NCBI RefSeq assembly: GCF_014779765.1
Contig: NZ_JACXZA010000008.1
Coordinates: 1-64,000, forward strand
Reading direction: 5' to 3'
Length of the DNA: 64,000 nt
Origin: Paenibacillus terricola
Lineage (GTDB): Bacteria; Bacillota; Bacilli; Paenibacillales; Paenibacillaceae
The position numbers and the translations under genes were made by a program. Position 1 is the stretch's first letter; every line of letters begins with the position of its first letter. The notes under the pieces were generated by a model that saw nothing but the letters and a program-made list of their open reading frames with translations, searched no databases and was not told the origin of the DNA. Below are positions 17,427 through 26,400 of this stretch, piece after piece.

Positions 17427-18017
17427 ATGCATGTCATGGCAGATAACCTCGATGTCGTCATTGAGGCATTAACAAGCATGACGGAGGAAAGGGAGCAGCC
17501 CGTTATCCCTTCAGGTAAGTTTGGTGGATATGAGGCACTGCTGGCAGAGGCATATCGCGGAAGGAATGTCTTCTACCTCGGTCAATTGCAGCCGGGCTTA
17601 GTAAGCGTTCTGAATGATCATTTCGACTGGGGCGAAGTTGAAGCGGTTGGAGAAGTGTTATCCAGCTATATTCAAGCTCCTATTATGACGATTTCATACT
17701 TTGATGACGGTGTGTTCACCATGACAATATACTCCAAAGGTGAGGAAGTAACCAGTCAAATATGGTGTACAGACGGAGCAAGATATGATTATGAACTAGA
17801 GGACAAGCATGCGGACATTAGCGTGCTTACGGAGTACTTGGGCCACCAGCACTTCGACCGGTTGAATGCTATTATTGCAATGACCGATTGCGAGGAGGCT
17901 GTAGAATCGCTGCAGGAGCTCCTTCAGATACCGTTGTGGATCAAGTCGGACTGGTTCGACGATATTCAAGATCCAGAATTAAAAGGCAAATATACGAAGT
18001 ATGATTTGAATCGTTGA
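17427..18017 (+). CDS. Hypothetical protein
   Basis: A soluble acidic protein of about 196 residues that I do not recognise. The middle (IMTISYFDDGVFTMTIYSKG) looks like a beta sheet and the C-terminus is helical. The first ATG is at 17427; a second at 17436 is closer to the usual form MADNLD. Neither has a strong ribosome binding site. Confidence 0.5.
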   Translation: MHVMADNLDVVIEALTSMTEEREQPVIPSGKFGGYEALLAEAYRGRNVFYLGQLQPGLVSVLNDHFDWGEVEAVGEVLSSYIQAPIMTISYFDDGVFTMTIYSKGEEVTSQIWCTDGARYDYELEDKHADISVLTEYLGHQHFDRLNAIIAMTDCEEAVESLQELLQIPLWIKSDWFDDIQDPELKGKYTKYDLNR

Positions 18018-18047
18018 TGATCTTATCATGAGGCGGAGGCGGTTGTT

Positions 18048-18533
18048 GTGGAAAGCAAAATTGTTCATAGAGATGGACTGCTATTGGCAGGACTGGCGGC
18101 TAACGTGACATTGGGGGATGTAGAGGCAGGGACGGCCATTCGGCTCGGCGAGCAATTTCTTGCAAGACGGTCCGAAATCAATAATGTAATCAATTCGAGA
18201 GAACATTTCGGCCTGTCTACCGACCCGGACAATTACAATCCCGAGACGGATAAGTTCGAATTCTTCATCGGGGTAGAGGTATCGTCAATCGATAACTTGC
18301 CGGACGGCATGGTTTATCGCGAGGTGCCTAAGAACGATTATGTCGTGTTCACATTCGAGGGTCCTGCTGACAACGCAGGCCGGGTTCATCACTACCTGTA
18401 TTCCACTTGGCTGAACAACAACGACTACCAACTGGCAGCCCCACTTAATATCGAGGTTTATGACGAACGGTTCAAAGGACCCGCAGCAGCAGAATCAGTA
18501 ACGGATATTTATTTTCCGATATGCAAAAAATAG
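18048..18533 (+). CDS. GyrI-like effector-binding domain protein
   Basis: A stand-alone SOUL/GyrI-like (AraC effector-binding) domain: EFFIGVEVSSIDNLPDGMVYREVPKNDYVVFTF is split over the typical paired beta-alpha-beta repeats, and the end has DIYFPICKK. Such proteins bind small hydrophobic ligands. The GTG start follows GGCGGAGGCGG. A terminator lies immediately downstream. Confidence 0.8.
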   Translation: MESKIVHRDGLLLAGLAANVTLGDVEAGTAIRLGEQFLARRSEINNVINSREHFGLSTDPDNYNPETDKFEFFIGVEVSSIDNLPDGMVYREVPKNDYVVFTFEGPADNAGRVHHYLYSTWLNNNDYQLAAPLNIEVYDERFKGPAAAESVTDIYFPICKK

Positions 18534-18536
18534 CCA

Positions 18537-18575
18537 AAATACCACCTTGATTGCAAGTGATCTGAGGTGGTATTT
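18537..18575. terminator. Bidirectional terminator between convergent genes
   Basis: AAATACCACCT pairs with AGGTGGTATTT, with A-rich and T-rich flanks on both sides. It separates the GyrI-like gene from the only minus-strand gene of the array. Confidence 0.85.
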
Positions 18576-18580
18576 CATTG

Positions 18581-19060
18581 TTATTTGAAAATCGAAGATT
18601 TTATCGTATGGTGCTCATAAATCTTGGTAGGTCTCCCCCATACGAATCGATCAATCCCAATCTCCCTGAATCCGAACTTCTCATATAGATGAATATGGTC
18701 TGTAGTCAGATAAACCTTATCAAAGCCCAAGTTCCCCGCTGTTATTCTTCCATGCAGCAGCAGTTGCTCAATTAACCGTTCACCTCTTCTATTCTCATCA
18801 ATGAACACACACGAGATCCAAGGTGACAAGTCGGTTCGTTCAATGAGCTCCTTCTCGAGCAGTTGATAGAATCCGATAATTTGTTCGTTATCCATGATGT
18901 AATAGCACTGCGGTAAAGCATTCTCTGTAGCGAAGCATTGATCGATTGTATCACTAAATACATTGCTGACCGGAGGCCAATGGTTTGCTACATAAGACTT
19001 TAGTTGTTGGGTGTTCATGGGATTATCTCGGATCGAATGAATAGTTAATGGCTGAATCAT
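18581..19060 (-). CDS. GNAT family N-acetyltransferase
   Basis: The reverse-strand protein has VANHWPPVSNVFSDTI, ISCVFIDENRRGERLIEQLLL (acetyl-CoA site, with the glycine-rich loop reduced to RRGER) and HLYEKFGFREIG. It is the single gene pointing against the array. The start is uncertain; ATG codons at 19060 and 19018 are both in frame. Confidence 0.82.
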   Translation of the reverse strand: MIQPLTIHSIRDNPMNTQQLKSYVANHWPPVSNVFSDTIDQCFATENALPQCYYIMDNEQIIGFYQLLEKELIERTDLSPWISCVFIDENRRGERLIEQLLLHGRITAGNLGFDKVYLTTDHIHLYEKFGFREIGIDRFVWGRPTKIYEHHTIKSSIFK

Positions 19061-19230
19061 GGAATACCTCGCTTGTTAAAAGATAGTTAGCACGATATTT
19101 TCCAGTATACATTAAATAGTCCAGCCTCTGGCGCTTAATTGTCTTGCAAGAAAATAGTGCCAATCCATTGGAGATGGGATACAATACCAATAAGTGTAAG
19201 GTACGTCATAGCGTATAGGGAGATTACTAG

Positions 19231-19998
19231 ATGAAAGAGATCATATTCGTCATAAGTGTTCTCAGTATTACGATGGGAAGTTTAATTGGCTACGACGAAG
19301 GAAGTATACTCACTATCACGATTAGCATTGTTGGAGGCTTCATCCTGATGGCACTAGCCTTCATTATCGGGCGGTTGGAAGATTTAAAGCCCATAGCTGC
19401 TACGGCTCACACACTTGTTGATTCCGCTGAAACAGTGGAGGTAGATCAGGCGCCTGAGAAATTGGAATCGAATGGTGCAAACTATGCCGTCGAGGTTGTT
19501 CAGGCGGCAGAAGATCAGAAGTCGATTCTGCGACAACTGATCGAACTCTATGAATATGACTTTAGTGAGTTTAATGATGCGGATGTTAATGCGTCCGGTT
19601 ATTATGGGTACACGTACTTGGATCACTATTGGACGGAAGAGAAGAGACGTGCTTATTTGGTCAAAGTGGATGCTCAGTACGCAGGTTTCGTCTTAGTGAA
19701 TGATTATACGCATAACATGGTTGATGAGGATGCGAGGTCAATCGCTGAGTTCTTCATCATGCGCAAATATAGACGTCGTGGAATCGGAAAGCTGGTAGCG
19801 TCGAAAGTGTTTGATACCTTCAAGGGGACCTGGGTCGTTCTGCAGCATGGCAATAATGCGGTATCGCATCATTTCTGGACACATACGATCAATGAATATA
19901 CAGGTGGCAGCTACAACGAACACGATGTGACGACAGAGCATTGGAAGGGTACCGGAATTGTGTTTCGCAGTGGGGCGTCGGAGAGCGCAGCAGAATGA
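19231..19998 (+). CDS. Membrane-anchored GNAT acetyltransferase (fusion)
   Basis: Residues 1-20 and 27-47 are hydrophobic helices, then a linker of about 35 residues, then a GNAT domain from about residue 93: LIELYEYDFSEFNDAD, YTYLDHYWTEEKRRAYLV, EFFIMRKYRRRGIGKLVASKVFD. The GNAT part is a clear paralogue of the stand-alone gene at 35,774. An N-terminal membrane anchor on this GNAT group is unusual and looks like a gene fusion. Confidence 0.82.
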   Translation: MKEIIFVISVLSITMGSLIGYDEGSILTITISIVGGFILMALAFIIGRLEDLKPIAATAHTLVDSAETVEVDQAPEKLESNGANYAVEVVQAAEDQKSILRQLIELYEYDFSEFNDADVNASGYYGYTYLDHYWTEEKRRAYLVKVDAQYAGFVLVNDYTHNMVDEDARSIAEFFIMRKYRRRGIGKLVASKVFDTFKGTWVVLQHGNNAVSHHFWTHTINEYTGGSYNEHDVTTEHWKGTGIVFRSGASESAAE

Positions 19999-20033
19999 GT
20001 TGATCTGAGTAATGTGCCGAAAGGATCAATGAC

Positions 20034-20492
20034 ATGAGAGATAAAATTTTATTCATCATGACCCATATCATCGGTTCAGCTATCTATAAGATAGGAAGAG
20101 CGGGAGACATGGTGTGGCTTTCCATTGGGGAGCCATCAACGACCAAAGGTCTTCGTGGCAGAAGAACAGTCTATCCGTATGCAATCCATCTGCATTGTCC
20201 GTGGGTGTTTACCTATGAGGGCAGTGTATGGATGGAGGATGATGACTTATCCGATATTAATGGGCAATCACGATTTGATTATTTGATAGAGGGGATTCCG
20301 CTGCCTCTGCGTATTGTTGCTGTAGATGCAGATGAGCGCGGAGGATTCTACCTGAGGTTTAATGGAAACTGGATGTTAAGAGCATACATACCGCAAGAGA
20401 AGTCTGAAGCAGAGCTATGGAGATTTATCGAGTTTATGGGCAGCGAAGAAGAAAGTAAGCATTTCGTAATCTCCGGTTCTAGCATGGATTAG
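20034..20492 (+). CDS. Hypothetical protein
   Basis: A 152-residue soluble protein with no domain I can name. It has YPYAIHLHCPWVFTYEG, VWMEDDDL and GGFYLRFNGNWMLRAYIP, a beta-rich pattern seen in small uncharacterised Bacillales proteins. The start ATG lies shortly after AAAGGA. Confidence 0.55.
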   Translation: MRDKILFIMTHIIGSAIYKIGRAGDMVWLSIGEPSTTKGLRGRRTVYPYAIHLHCPWVFTYEGSVWMEDDDLSDINGQSRFDYLIEGIPLPLRIVAVDADERGGFYLRFNGNWMLRAYIPQEKSEAELWRFIEFMGSEEESKHFVISGSSMD

Positions 20493-20504
20493 AGGAGTGC
20501 TTGC

Positions 20505-20927
20505 ATGACAATCGAACTGAGAGCAGCGACGTTGGAAGACCAGCATGAACTATTCGAGTTAGCGTCTCAATTAGCAACAAGCTACGCGGTGAACCGTGAA
20601 CCTTTTGCGATAGCCTATCGATCACTTGTTGTTGATCCGAATGTTGATCTGATCGTTGCAGTGAGTAAAACCAAGATTATAGGCTATGTATTGGCCTTTC
20701 ATCACCTAACCTTCTATGCCAATGGGATGGTCAGTTGGGTGGAAGAGATCTTCGTACAAGAGGCGTATCGGCGGCAAAATATAGGCAACCAGCTCATGCA
20801 GGAGGCCGAAGCAAGAGCGCAAAAGCGCGGATCTAAGCTTGTTGCATTGGCTACTCGCAGGGCAGGGCATTTCTATCAGGCGATTGGATACGAGGAATCC
20901 GCGACGTATTATAAGAAGCTATTGTAA
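20505..20927 (+). CDS. GNAT family N-acetyltransferase
   Basis: VEEIFVQEAYRRQNIGNQLMQ holds the acetyl-CoA loop (RRQNIG), and HFYQAIGYEESATYYKK is the typical GNAT end. AGAGGAG precedes the ATG. It lies 12 bases after the preceding gene. Confidence 0.88.
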   Translation: MTIELRAATLEDQHELFELASQLATSYAVNREPFAIAYRSLVVDPNVDLIVAVSKTKIIGYVLAFHHLTFYANGMVSWVEEIFVQEAYRRQNIGNQLMQEAEARAQKRGSKLVALATRRAGHFYQAIGYEESATYYKKLL

Positions 20928-20951
20928 GCTCATCTATAAGGAAGGGAAGAG

Positions 20952-21428
20952 GTGACCAACATCGAGTTTCGCAAAATTACATGGGATAACTTCATCCAAT
21001 GCATTGAGCTTCAAGTAACCGACGAGCAGAGGCAATTTATCTCATCGAATCAGCATGCTCTCGCCGAAGCCTATGTCGCGCAAGACGAGGGCCAGGTCAT
21101 TATAGCATTCGCGATTTACAAGGAAGAGACGCTCGTTGGGTTTATTTCGATGTATTACGATGACGGGTCCGGCAATTTCGAGTACAGCTCCTACGGGATT
21201 TTCAAAATGATGATCGATAAGCGTTACCAGGGATTGGGCTATGGTCGAGAAGCAGTCGCGAAAGCCATCGAATACTTCCGAACTTTCCCGCGCGGAGCTG
21301 CCAAAGTGGCTGAGTTAACCTACAAACCCGATAACATTGCTGCCAAGCGAATCTATGATTCTCTAGGTTTTGTTCAAACGGGCAAAATGTTGGAATGTGG
21401 TGAAGTTCATGCGGAGCTTGTATTGTAG
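20952..21428 (+). CDS. GNAT acetyltransferase, spermidine acetyltransferase-like
   Basis: FRKITWDNFIQCIELQVTDEQ at the N-terminus and MMIDKRYQGLGYGREA around residue 86 resemble the BltD/spermine-spermidine acetyltransferase group. A C-terminal NIAAKRIYDSLGF completes the domain. The GTG start at 20952 follows GGGAAGAG. Confidence 0.87.
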   Translation: MTNIEFRKITWDNFIQCIELQVTDEQRQFISSNQHALAEAYVAQDEGQVIIAFAIYKEETLVGFISMYYDDGSGNFEYSSYGIFKMMIDKRYQGLGYGREAVAKAIEYFRTFPRGAAKVAELTYKPDNIAAKRIYDSLGFVQTGKMLECGEVHAELVL

Positions 21429-21433
21429 AGGAG

Positions 21434-21991
21434 ATGGTTTCCATTAACAAACGTAAGTCTACGATTATTGCGATTGCTGCCGTCGCGGGCGGCGGGAAAA
21501 CAACAGTTACTTCACGTCTCAGTCAGAGACTGGTGCAGGCTCAAGCCCTATATTTTGACGAGTATGAACTTGAAGCGCCAGATGACATCATTGATTGAGT
21601 AGAACGTGGAGCCGTTAGTAATGAGTGGAATATAGATCCGATTGTAGCTGACATTGGGAAGCTGTCGGAATCCAGTGAAGTAGAGTACATTCTGATGGAC
21701 TATCCGTTTGCAAGGTCACATGATCATTGGAAAGCGATTGATCTTACGATCTTTATCGATACGCCTCTGGATGTAGCCATGGCACGACGAATATTGAGGG
21801 ATTTCGAGAACACGGATACAGAAGAAATAAAGAATGATATGCGGGTTTATCTGCAACGAGGCAGATCGGGTTACGAAAGCATGCTGCGCACGATTAAACC
21901 GATATCAGATGTTGTGATTGACGGAACCTTGCCAGTGGATGAGATTGTACAGTTGATTGAGAACAGGATTGCAGATTTATTCAATCATTAA
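21434..21991 (+). pseudogene. P-loop nucleoside/uridine kinase-like gene with internal TGA
   Basis: From ATG 21434 the frame reads IAIAAVAGGGKTTVTSRL (Walker A) and YFDEYELEAPDDIID, then TGA at 21596-21598, then VERGAVSNEWNIDPIV in the same frame to 21991. Family members have Trp at this spot (DDIIDWVERGA), so the stop is a TGG to TGA change. The C-terminal half (YILMDYPFARSH, FIDTPLDVAMARRILRD) is intact, which suggests a recent nonsense mutation. Confidence 0.8.
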
Positions 21992-22083
21992 TGAAAGCGT
22001 TATCTGAAATCGCACTATTCAAATCGGTGTCAGTGAGTTTAAGCGCGGCCAATAAACACTCATCTTGCAAGGAGGAATTCAAT

Positions 22084-22197
22084 TTGCACTTTGTATTATC
22101 CACGGCAATTATTCAGGTATTTAGTATCGGTGTTCTGGCGTTAGTAGGTTATTTCATTTATAAACTTGGGAAGCCCCGCAAGAAGAAGATCTCTTAA
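22084..22197 (+). CDS. Small single-span membrane protein
   Basis: A 37-residue peptide with one hydrophobic helix (VLSTAIIQVFSIGVLALVGY) followed by a basic tail KLGKPRKKKIS. AAGGAGG lies 7 bases before the TTG start, a strong translation signal. Function is unknown. Confidence 0.6.
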   Translation: MHFVLSTAIIQVFSIGVLALVGYFIYKLGKPRKKKIS

Positions 22198-22332
22198 TGT
22201 ACGCTGACATTTATCCGATTGGATTCAACAGCTCGATGCAGATTGGGAGAATGGAGTTCCAATCTAGGTCGCTGAACATCGCAGCGGAAAGGGATGGCTG
22301 TCGAAACGATGATAAAGTAAGGGAGCCCGTAA

Positions 22333-22818
22333 ATGAAAAGTTTGCTACTATACAATTGGGAAGTGCGAGACGACTATATCCGATCGTTTGAAGAGCTTTC
22401 GATTGAAGAACTTGTGAAGGATCGGCATGCTGGACAAGGCTCGATACTAAAAACACTTGTTCATATCATTGATGTAGAGTACAGCTGGATATGCGCCATA
22501 ATGGGCAAGCCGGAGATTCTGTTTGACGTGGCTGATTACGGAGATCTACCGTCCATCGCTTCATTATCCAATCGGCTGAGGGCCGAGATTCGCGAAGACT
22601 TAAACATTTTGAATCTGAGCAGCCTTGAGCAAGAATCTATAATACCTCCCTGGATGACACAACCTTTAAGCAAGGCAGAGATATTGATGCATTTGATCAT
22701 CCACGAAATTCATCACGTCGGGCAGCTCTCCTTATGGGCAAGGGAGCTTGGCATCACGCCTCCCAACTCTAATTTCATCGGCAGAGATTTCATCAATAAA
22801 ACTCGAATGACGCAATAA
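22333..22818 (+). CDS. DinB family protein
   Basis: A DinB four-helix protein: LYNWEVRDDYIRSFEEL, ILKTLVHIIDVEYSWI (His ligand) and LMHLIIHEIHHVGQLSLWA (two more His ligands). All three metal-binding histidines are present. The family includes thiol-S-transferases and hydrolases. The 135-base gap upstream holds a decayed frame. Confidence 0.85.
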   Translation: MKSLLLYNWEVRDDYIRSFEELSIEELVKDRHAGQGSILKTLVHIIDVEYSWICAIMGKPEILFDVADYGDLPSIASLSNRLRAEIREDLNILNLSSLEQESIIPPWMTQPLSKAEILMHLIIHEIHHVGQLSLWARELGITPPNSNFIGRDFINKTRMTQ

Positions 22819-22850
22819 ATATTCTAAGCATAGTTGAAAGGCGGAACCTT

Positions 22851-23387
22851 ATGACAACGATCGAAGAGAATTTCTATCCAGTGCTTGCTAGTCCCATTCA
22901 ATGGGGGCCGGTTACCGCAAGGTTTGAGCTAGGCAACGATGTGAATGAAGATTTAGTGAGTAATGTAAGCATCGTCCCGTGCGTTGGGGATAAGTATGTT
23001 ATTTTTGAAATTGAAAATGGTGGCTGGGAGTTGCCCGGCGGTACGTTGGAGCGAGGAGAGCATTACCTTGACGGACTGCGCCGAGAGATGATGGAGGAGC
23101 TTGGTGCGGAACTCGTCTCGTTCCAGCGCTTTGGCTGCTTCAATTGCACATCGAGCGCTGCCGAGCCATACAGACCTTATATCCCGCATCCTCGCTTTGT
23201 AAGGTTAGTTGGATATGGTGAAGTGAAGCTTGTCGGGAAACCTCTGAATCCGGAAGATGGTGAACAGGTCATTGCGGTAGAAGTGGTTGACATTCAGGAG
23301 GCCATTGCACGTCTCGAGAGTTGTCAGCGATATGATATCGCTCAATTATATAGGCTTGCGCATAATATCCGAATGAGTGAAGGGTGA
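22851..23387 (+). CDS. Nudix hydrolase
   Basis: The Nudix box begins GGTLERGEHYLDGL and ends RREMMEELGA at about residues 63-86, preceded by GGWELP. A Cys/Pro-rich segment follows (GCFNCTSSAAEPYRPYIPHP). AAGGCGG lies upstream of the ATG. The substrate is unknown. Confidence 0.87.
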   Translation: MTTIEENFYPVLASPIQWGPVTARFELGNDVNEDLVSNVSIVPCVGDKYVIFEIENGGWELPGGTLERGEHYLDGLRREMMEELGAELVSFQRFGCFNCTSSAAEPYRPYIPHPRFVRLVGYGEVKLVGKPLNPEDGEQVIAVEVVDIQEAIARLESCQRYDIAQLYRLAHNIRMSEG

Positions 23388-23392
23388 GGTGC

Positions 23393-23767
23393 ATGTGGGG
23401 ATGGGATTTCCTACGCCAACAGAAGAATCAGGAAGGGGAGAAGTTACGGGAGCCGATATCCATCATTATGAATGACGGGAATGCAGGTCGCTTCGATTTA
23501 TTATGGGATACATTCCGAGCGAATTTAGATTCGCTGCATCTGTACAAAGTAGAGATGGAGTGGGTCAAAAGCTATACGGGTGAACGATTGGACGCATTAT
23601 CGCACTATTTTGACAAGCTTTCGCGTCGCGAACGGTATGAATTGCGGTTCTATACGGAATACGCAGATTTATTACTTAGTCTTCGTAAAAAGCTTGACAC
23701 GAAGGGCGATGACGGAATCATGCAGTACATGTATTTCTACAGCGAGTTATTGTTGGGTTCCAGATAA
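23393..23767 (+). CDS. Hypothetical protein
   Basis: About 124 residues, soluble and helical: RFDLLWDTFRANLDSLHLYK and LSRRERYELRFYTEYADLLL. I do not recognise the family. The ATG at 23393 follows GGGTGAGGTG; an in-frame GTG at 23384 overlaps the Nudix stop. Confidence 0.5.
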   Translation: MWGWDFLRQQKNQEGEKLREPISIIMNDGNAGRFDLLWDTFRANLDSLHLYKVEMEWVKSYTGERLDALSHYFDKLSRRERYELRFYTEYADLLLSLRKKLDTKGDDGIMQYMYFYSELLLGSR

Positions 23768-23877
23768 TCATATTTCGAGAAACGATACATCTAGTTAAAG
23801 ATTCGATTAAATCGTGACGAACAGCAGGTGGAATGTCTTTACAAAATTGCTGTTTGCTGATTATTATTAATAAAACC

Positions 23878-23913
23878 ATAAACATCAAGTTGTGGCTTGA
23901 TGTTTATTTTTCA
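23878..23913 (+). terminator. Intrinsic terminator
   Basis: ATAAACATCAAG pairs with CTTGATGTTTAT over a TTGTGG loop and runs into T residues. Confidence 0.85.
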
Positions 23914-23949
23914 TTCAACGGAACGGATTTAGAGATGGGGGGACTGTCG

Positions 23950-24534
23950 ATGAAGATTGCATTTGTGCTCTTTGATGGCTTGACGTTTCTCGACTTCATT
24001 GGATTCTACGACGTCGTTTATCGGTTCAATATGTTCGAAGAGACGAAGGGTACCACATGGGATATATGTGGTCTGACCGAGGAGATCAAGGATGAGCTTG
24101 GCTTGACGATTAAAGTGAGCACAATCAAGCCTGACCTATCCCAATATGACCTTGTATTCGTCCCAGGTGGCATGGGAACGAGAGCGCTTCGGTATAATGA
24201 AGAGTTCATTACTTGGCTGAAGCAGGCAGCGAACGTACAGTATCTCGTCTCCGTATGTACCGGATCACTGCTGTTTGGTGCGGCAGGATTTCTAGAGGGC
24301 CGGAAAGCAACGACGCACCCTTATGCATACGAGCTGCTCGAACCGTACTGCGAAGAGGTGATTCGAGCACGCATTGTCAAGGATGGCAACCTCATTACAG
24401 CTGGCGGTGTATCGACTTCGATCGATCTAGCAATCTATCTTGCAGAGATGTTCATTCATAAAGACGCCGCGTCAGCCATCAAGAAGCAAATCGACTATCC
24501 CTATGAAGCTCAGGGAATTGTTGAAGTGAATTGA
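23950..24534 (+). CDS. DJ-1/PfpI family protein
   Basis: A glutamine-amidotransferase-like DJ-1/PfpI domain. The nucleophile elbow is VSVCTGSLLFG with the reactive Cys, preceded by FVPGGMGTRAL; THPYAYELLEPYCEE and TAGGVSTSIDLAIYL complete the isonitrile-hydratase/AraC-ligand-domain-like pattern. The ATG at 23950 follows GGGGGGACTG. It is flanked by terminators on both sides, so it is a single-gene unit. Confidence 0.88.
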   Translation: MKIAFVLFDGLTFLDFIGFYDVVYRFNMFEETKGTTWDICGLTEEIKDELGLTIKVSTIKPDLSQYDLVFVPGGMGTRALRYNEEFITWLKQAANVQYLVSVCTGSLLFGAAGFLEGRKATTHPYAYELLEPYCEEVIRARIVKDGNLITAGGVSTSIDLAIYLAEMFIHKDAASAIKKQIDYPYEAQGIVEVN

Positions 24535-24540
24535 ACATGA

Positions 24541-24570
24541 AAGTCTGCAATTGACGTTGCAGACTTTTTT
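24541..24570 (+). terminator. Intrinsic terminator
   Basis: AAGTCTGCAA pairs with TTGCAGACTT across a six-base loop and continues into TTTT. It ends the DJ-1/PfpI gene. Confidence 0.9.
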
Positions 24571-24627
24571 GTTCCATTCGGCCGATTGTCTTCTGCAATA
24601 TAGTGGTAAGAGAGGAATAAAGGCGTC

Positions 24628-24921
24628 ATGATGGATATTGTTGAACGAGCACGGAAAATGCATCTTATAGCCCATCAGATATTGCGGGAATTGAGGCTTC
24701 TCGAGCAGTGGAGGGAAATTGGTGAACCGATACTCGTAGGTGCAACCGCCTATGAATTGATGATGAATCCCGATATTGATGTGGAAATCTATTGTGATGC
24801 TCCGGTTGCAGCCGCTGGGTTCCAAGTACTAGCGCAATGCGTCAAGCACCCGAATGTGATAGCCCCCAAATATGTTGATCTTCTCGATACAGAAGATCAG
24901 ATTCTTGAGTTGGCAAGCTAG
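24628..24921 (+). pseudogene. Truncated nucleotidyltransferase-like protein
   Basis: The 98-residue frame reads RMLHQILRELRLLEQW-like helices, PILVGATAYELMMNPDIDVEIYCD (a nucleotidyltransferase-type strand with DID) and VKHPNVIAPKYVDLL, then ends abruptly. Related proteins, as I recall them, run on for roughly another hundred residues with substrate-binding strands. No continuation in another frame was seen before the next gene, so a 3' deletion is likely. Confidence 0.5.
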
Positions 24922-24990
24922 GCACGGACAAGTGGCCTTTCGAGATGGAAGCCGAAGGCTCGCAGATGAATCACTAATGAGGTGTGAAGA

Positions 24991-25803
24991 ATGTCTGACG
25001 GTCTGCCGCGCCCGGTGCACGAGGTGCTTAGGTTTTACCTGGAACGGATGAATGAACAGCAGAACGGATTGCTCCAAGGTTTCTATCTGTATGGCTCTAT
25101 CGCGCTTGGCGACTATTATGCGCATTGCAGTGATATCGATTTTGTTGCGATCACTGAGAAGCGATTAAACGACAGTCAATATGCGATCGTTATCAGCGTG
25201 CATAAGGAAGTTGAGAAGAGATTCCCGAAGTCTCGAATGGGAGGAATCTATATTTCATGGGATGATCTGGGCAAGCTGCACACTGACATTGAACCGTTCC
25301 CTTATTATTCCGACGGCAGAATGAAACAGGCAGGATATTTTGAACTCAATCTGGTCACATGGTATGAACTAAAGCATCACGGGATACGACTGATCGGGCC
25401 CGCAGTTGAGGAGTTAGGTCTAACAATCGATAGCAAACTATTCATTCAGAACATGCACATCAACTTGAATACGTACTGGATGAGATGGATTCATAGAGCA
25501 ACAAGCAAGCGTCACCCCTCCTCATTGCTCGTCTGGTTGTTAGGCTCCCGTATGGAGTGGGGTGTCCTTGGCATAACCCGATTATGGTATACATTCCGAG
25601 AACATCGAGTCACGAGCAAAGTCGGGGCAGGTGAATATGCGTTGAAACGAGTCCCCGAGCGATGGCATCTCATTCTTCAGGAAGCGATTCGAATTAGACA
25701 AGGTGGCGGAGTCTCCCATTATCGATCGAGGAAACGACGTAAGGCGGATGCGATTGCCTATATGCAATATATGATGCAGGAATGCAATGCGATGTTTAGT
25801 TGA
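24991..25803 (+). CDS. Nucleotidyltransferase with DUF4111 (aminoglycoside adenylyltransferase-like)
   Basis: The N-terminal catalytic motif is YLYGSIALGDYYAHCSDIDF at about residues 29-48 (GS, then D-x-D metal ligands). The C-terminal helical region matches the DUF4111 part of ANT(3'')/ANT(9) enzymes, which adenylylate streptomycin or spectinomycin. There is enough divergence that drug modification is only a possibility. The ATG follows AGGTGTGAAGA. Confidence 0.82.
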   Translation: MSDGLPRPVHEVLRFYLERMNEQQNGLLQGFYLYGSIALGDYYAHCSDIDFVAITEKRLNDSQYAIVISVHKEVEKRFPKSRMGGIYISWDDLGKLHTDIEPFPYYSDGRMKQAGYFELNLVTWYELKHHGIRLIGPAVEELGLTIDSKLFIQNMHINLNTYWMRWIHRATSKRHPSSLLVWLLGSRMEWGVLGITRLWYTFREHRVTSKVGAGEYALKRVPERWHLILQEAIRIRQGGGVSHYRSRKRRKADAIAYMQYMMQECNAMFS

Positions 25804-25839
25804 TAGTATTGGTGTGTGCAGATAGGAGGGGATAGTCGG

Positions 25840-26400
25840 ATGAAGCTGTTGATATTATTCGGACCGCAGGCTGTTGGCAAAATGACGGTTGGGCAGGAGC
25901 TGGAACGAATAACGCCGCTCAAGCTGTTCCATAATCATATGACGATTGAACTTGTATCGCCTTTCTTCAGCTATAGTACGCCTGCTGGCAAGCGGCTGGT
26001 TCGTCAATTCCGACAGATGATCTTCGAAGAGGTTGCTCAGAGCGGTTTGCCCGGCATCATCTTCACATTCGTCTGGGCTCTTGACCTTGAAGCGGATTGG
26101 GCATATATCGGTGAGATCCGTCAATTATTCGAGTCGCGTGGCGCAGAGACGGTCCTCGTCGAGTTGGAGGCGGATGTAGAGGAGCGGCTGGTTCGCAATA
26201 CTAGCCCACATCGACTGGCACATAAACCGACTAAGCGCGATATTGCGTTCTCGGAAAGCGATCTCCTTAATACGATGGATAAGTACCGATTGAACTCGAT
26301 TGAGGGAGAGTTCGAGGGCGAGAACTATATGCGAATAAACAATACGAATCTCTCGCCAGAGCAGGTTGCGTTGATGATTAAGGAGCGATTTCAGCTGTGA
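25840..26400 (+). CDS. Shikimate-kinase-like P-loop ATPase
   Basis: Walker A GPQAVGKMT is at residues 8-16, with Met in place of the usual Ser/Thr before the final Thr. FHNHMTIELVSPFFSY and a late NTSPHRLAHKPTKRD (lid-like) are as in small AAA_18/AAA_33 kinases. AGGAGGGGA lies upstream. The last base pairs overlap the next GNAT start (GTGA), so the two are translationally coupled. Confidence 0.78.
   Translation: MKLLILFGPQAVGKMTVGQELERITPLKLFHNHMTIELVSPFFSYSTPAGKRLVRQFRQMIFEEVAQSGLPGIIFTFVWALDLEADWAYIGEIRQLFESRGAETVLVELEADVEERLVRNTSPHRLAHKPTKRDIAFSESDLLNTMDKYRLNSIEGEFEGENYMRINNTNLSPEQVALMIKERFQL

Noticed and set aside
22198..22332. Frame with WIQQLDADWENGVPI, then stop, then VAEHRSGKGW
   Set aside because: Could be a decayed gene tail, but no family could be recognised.
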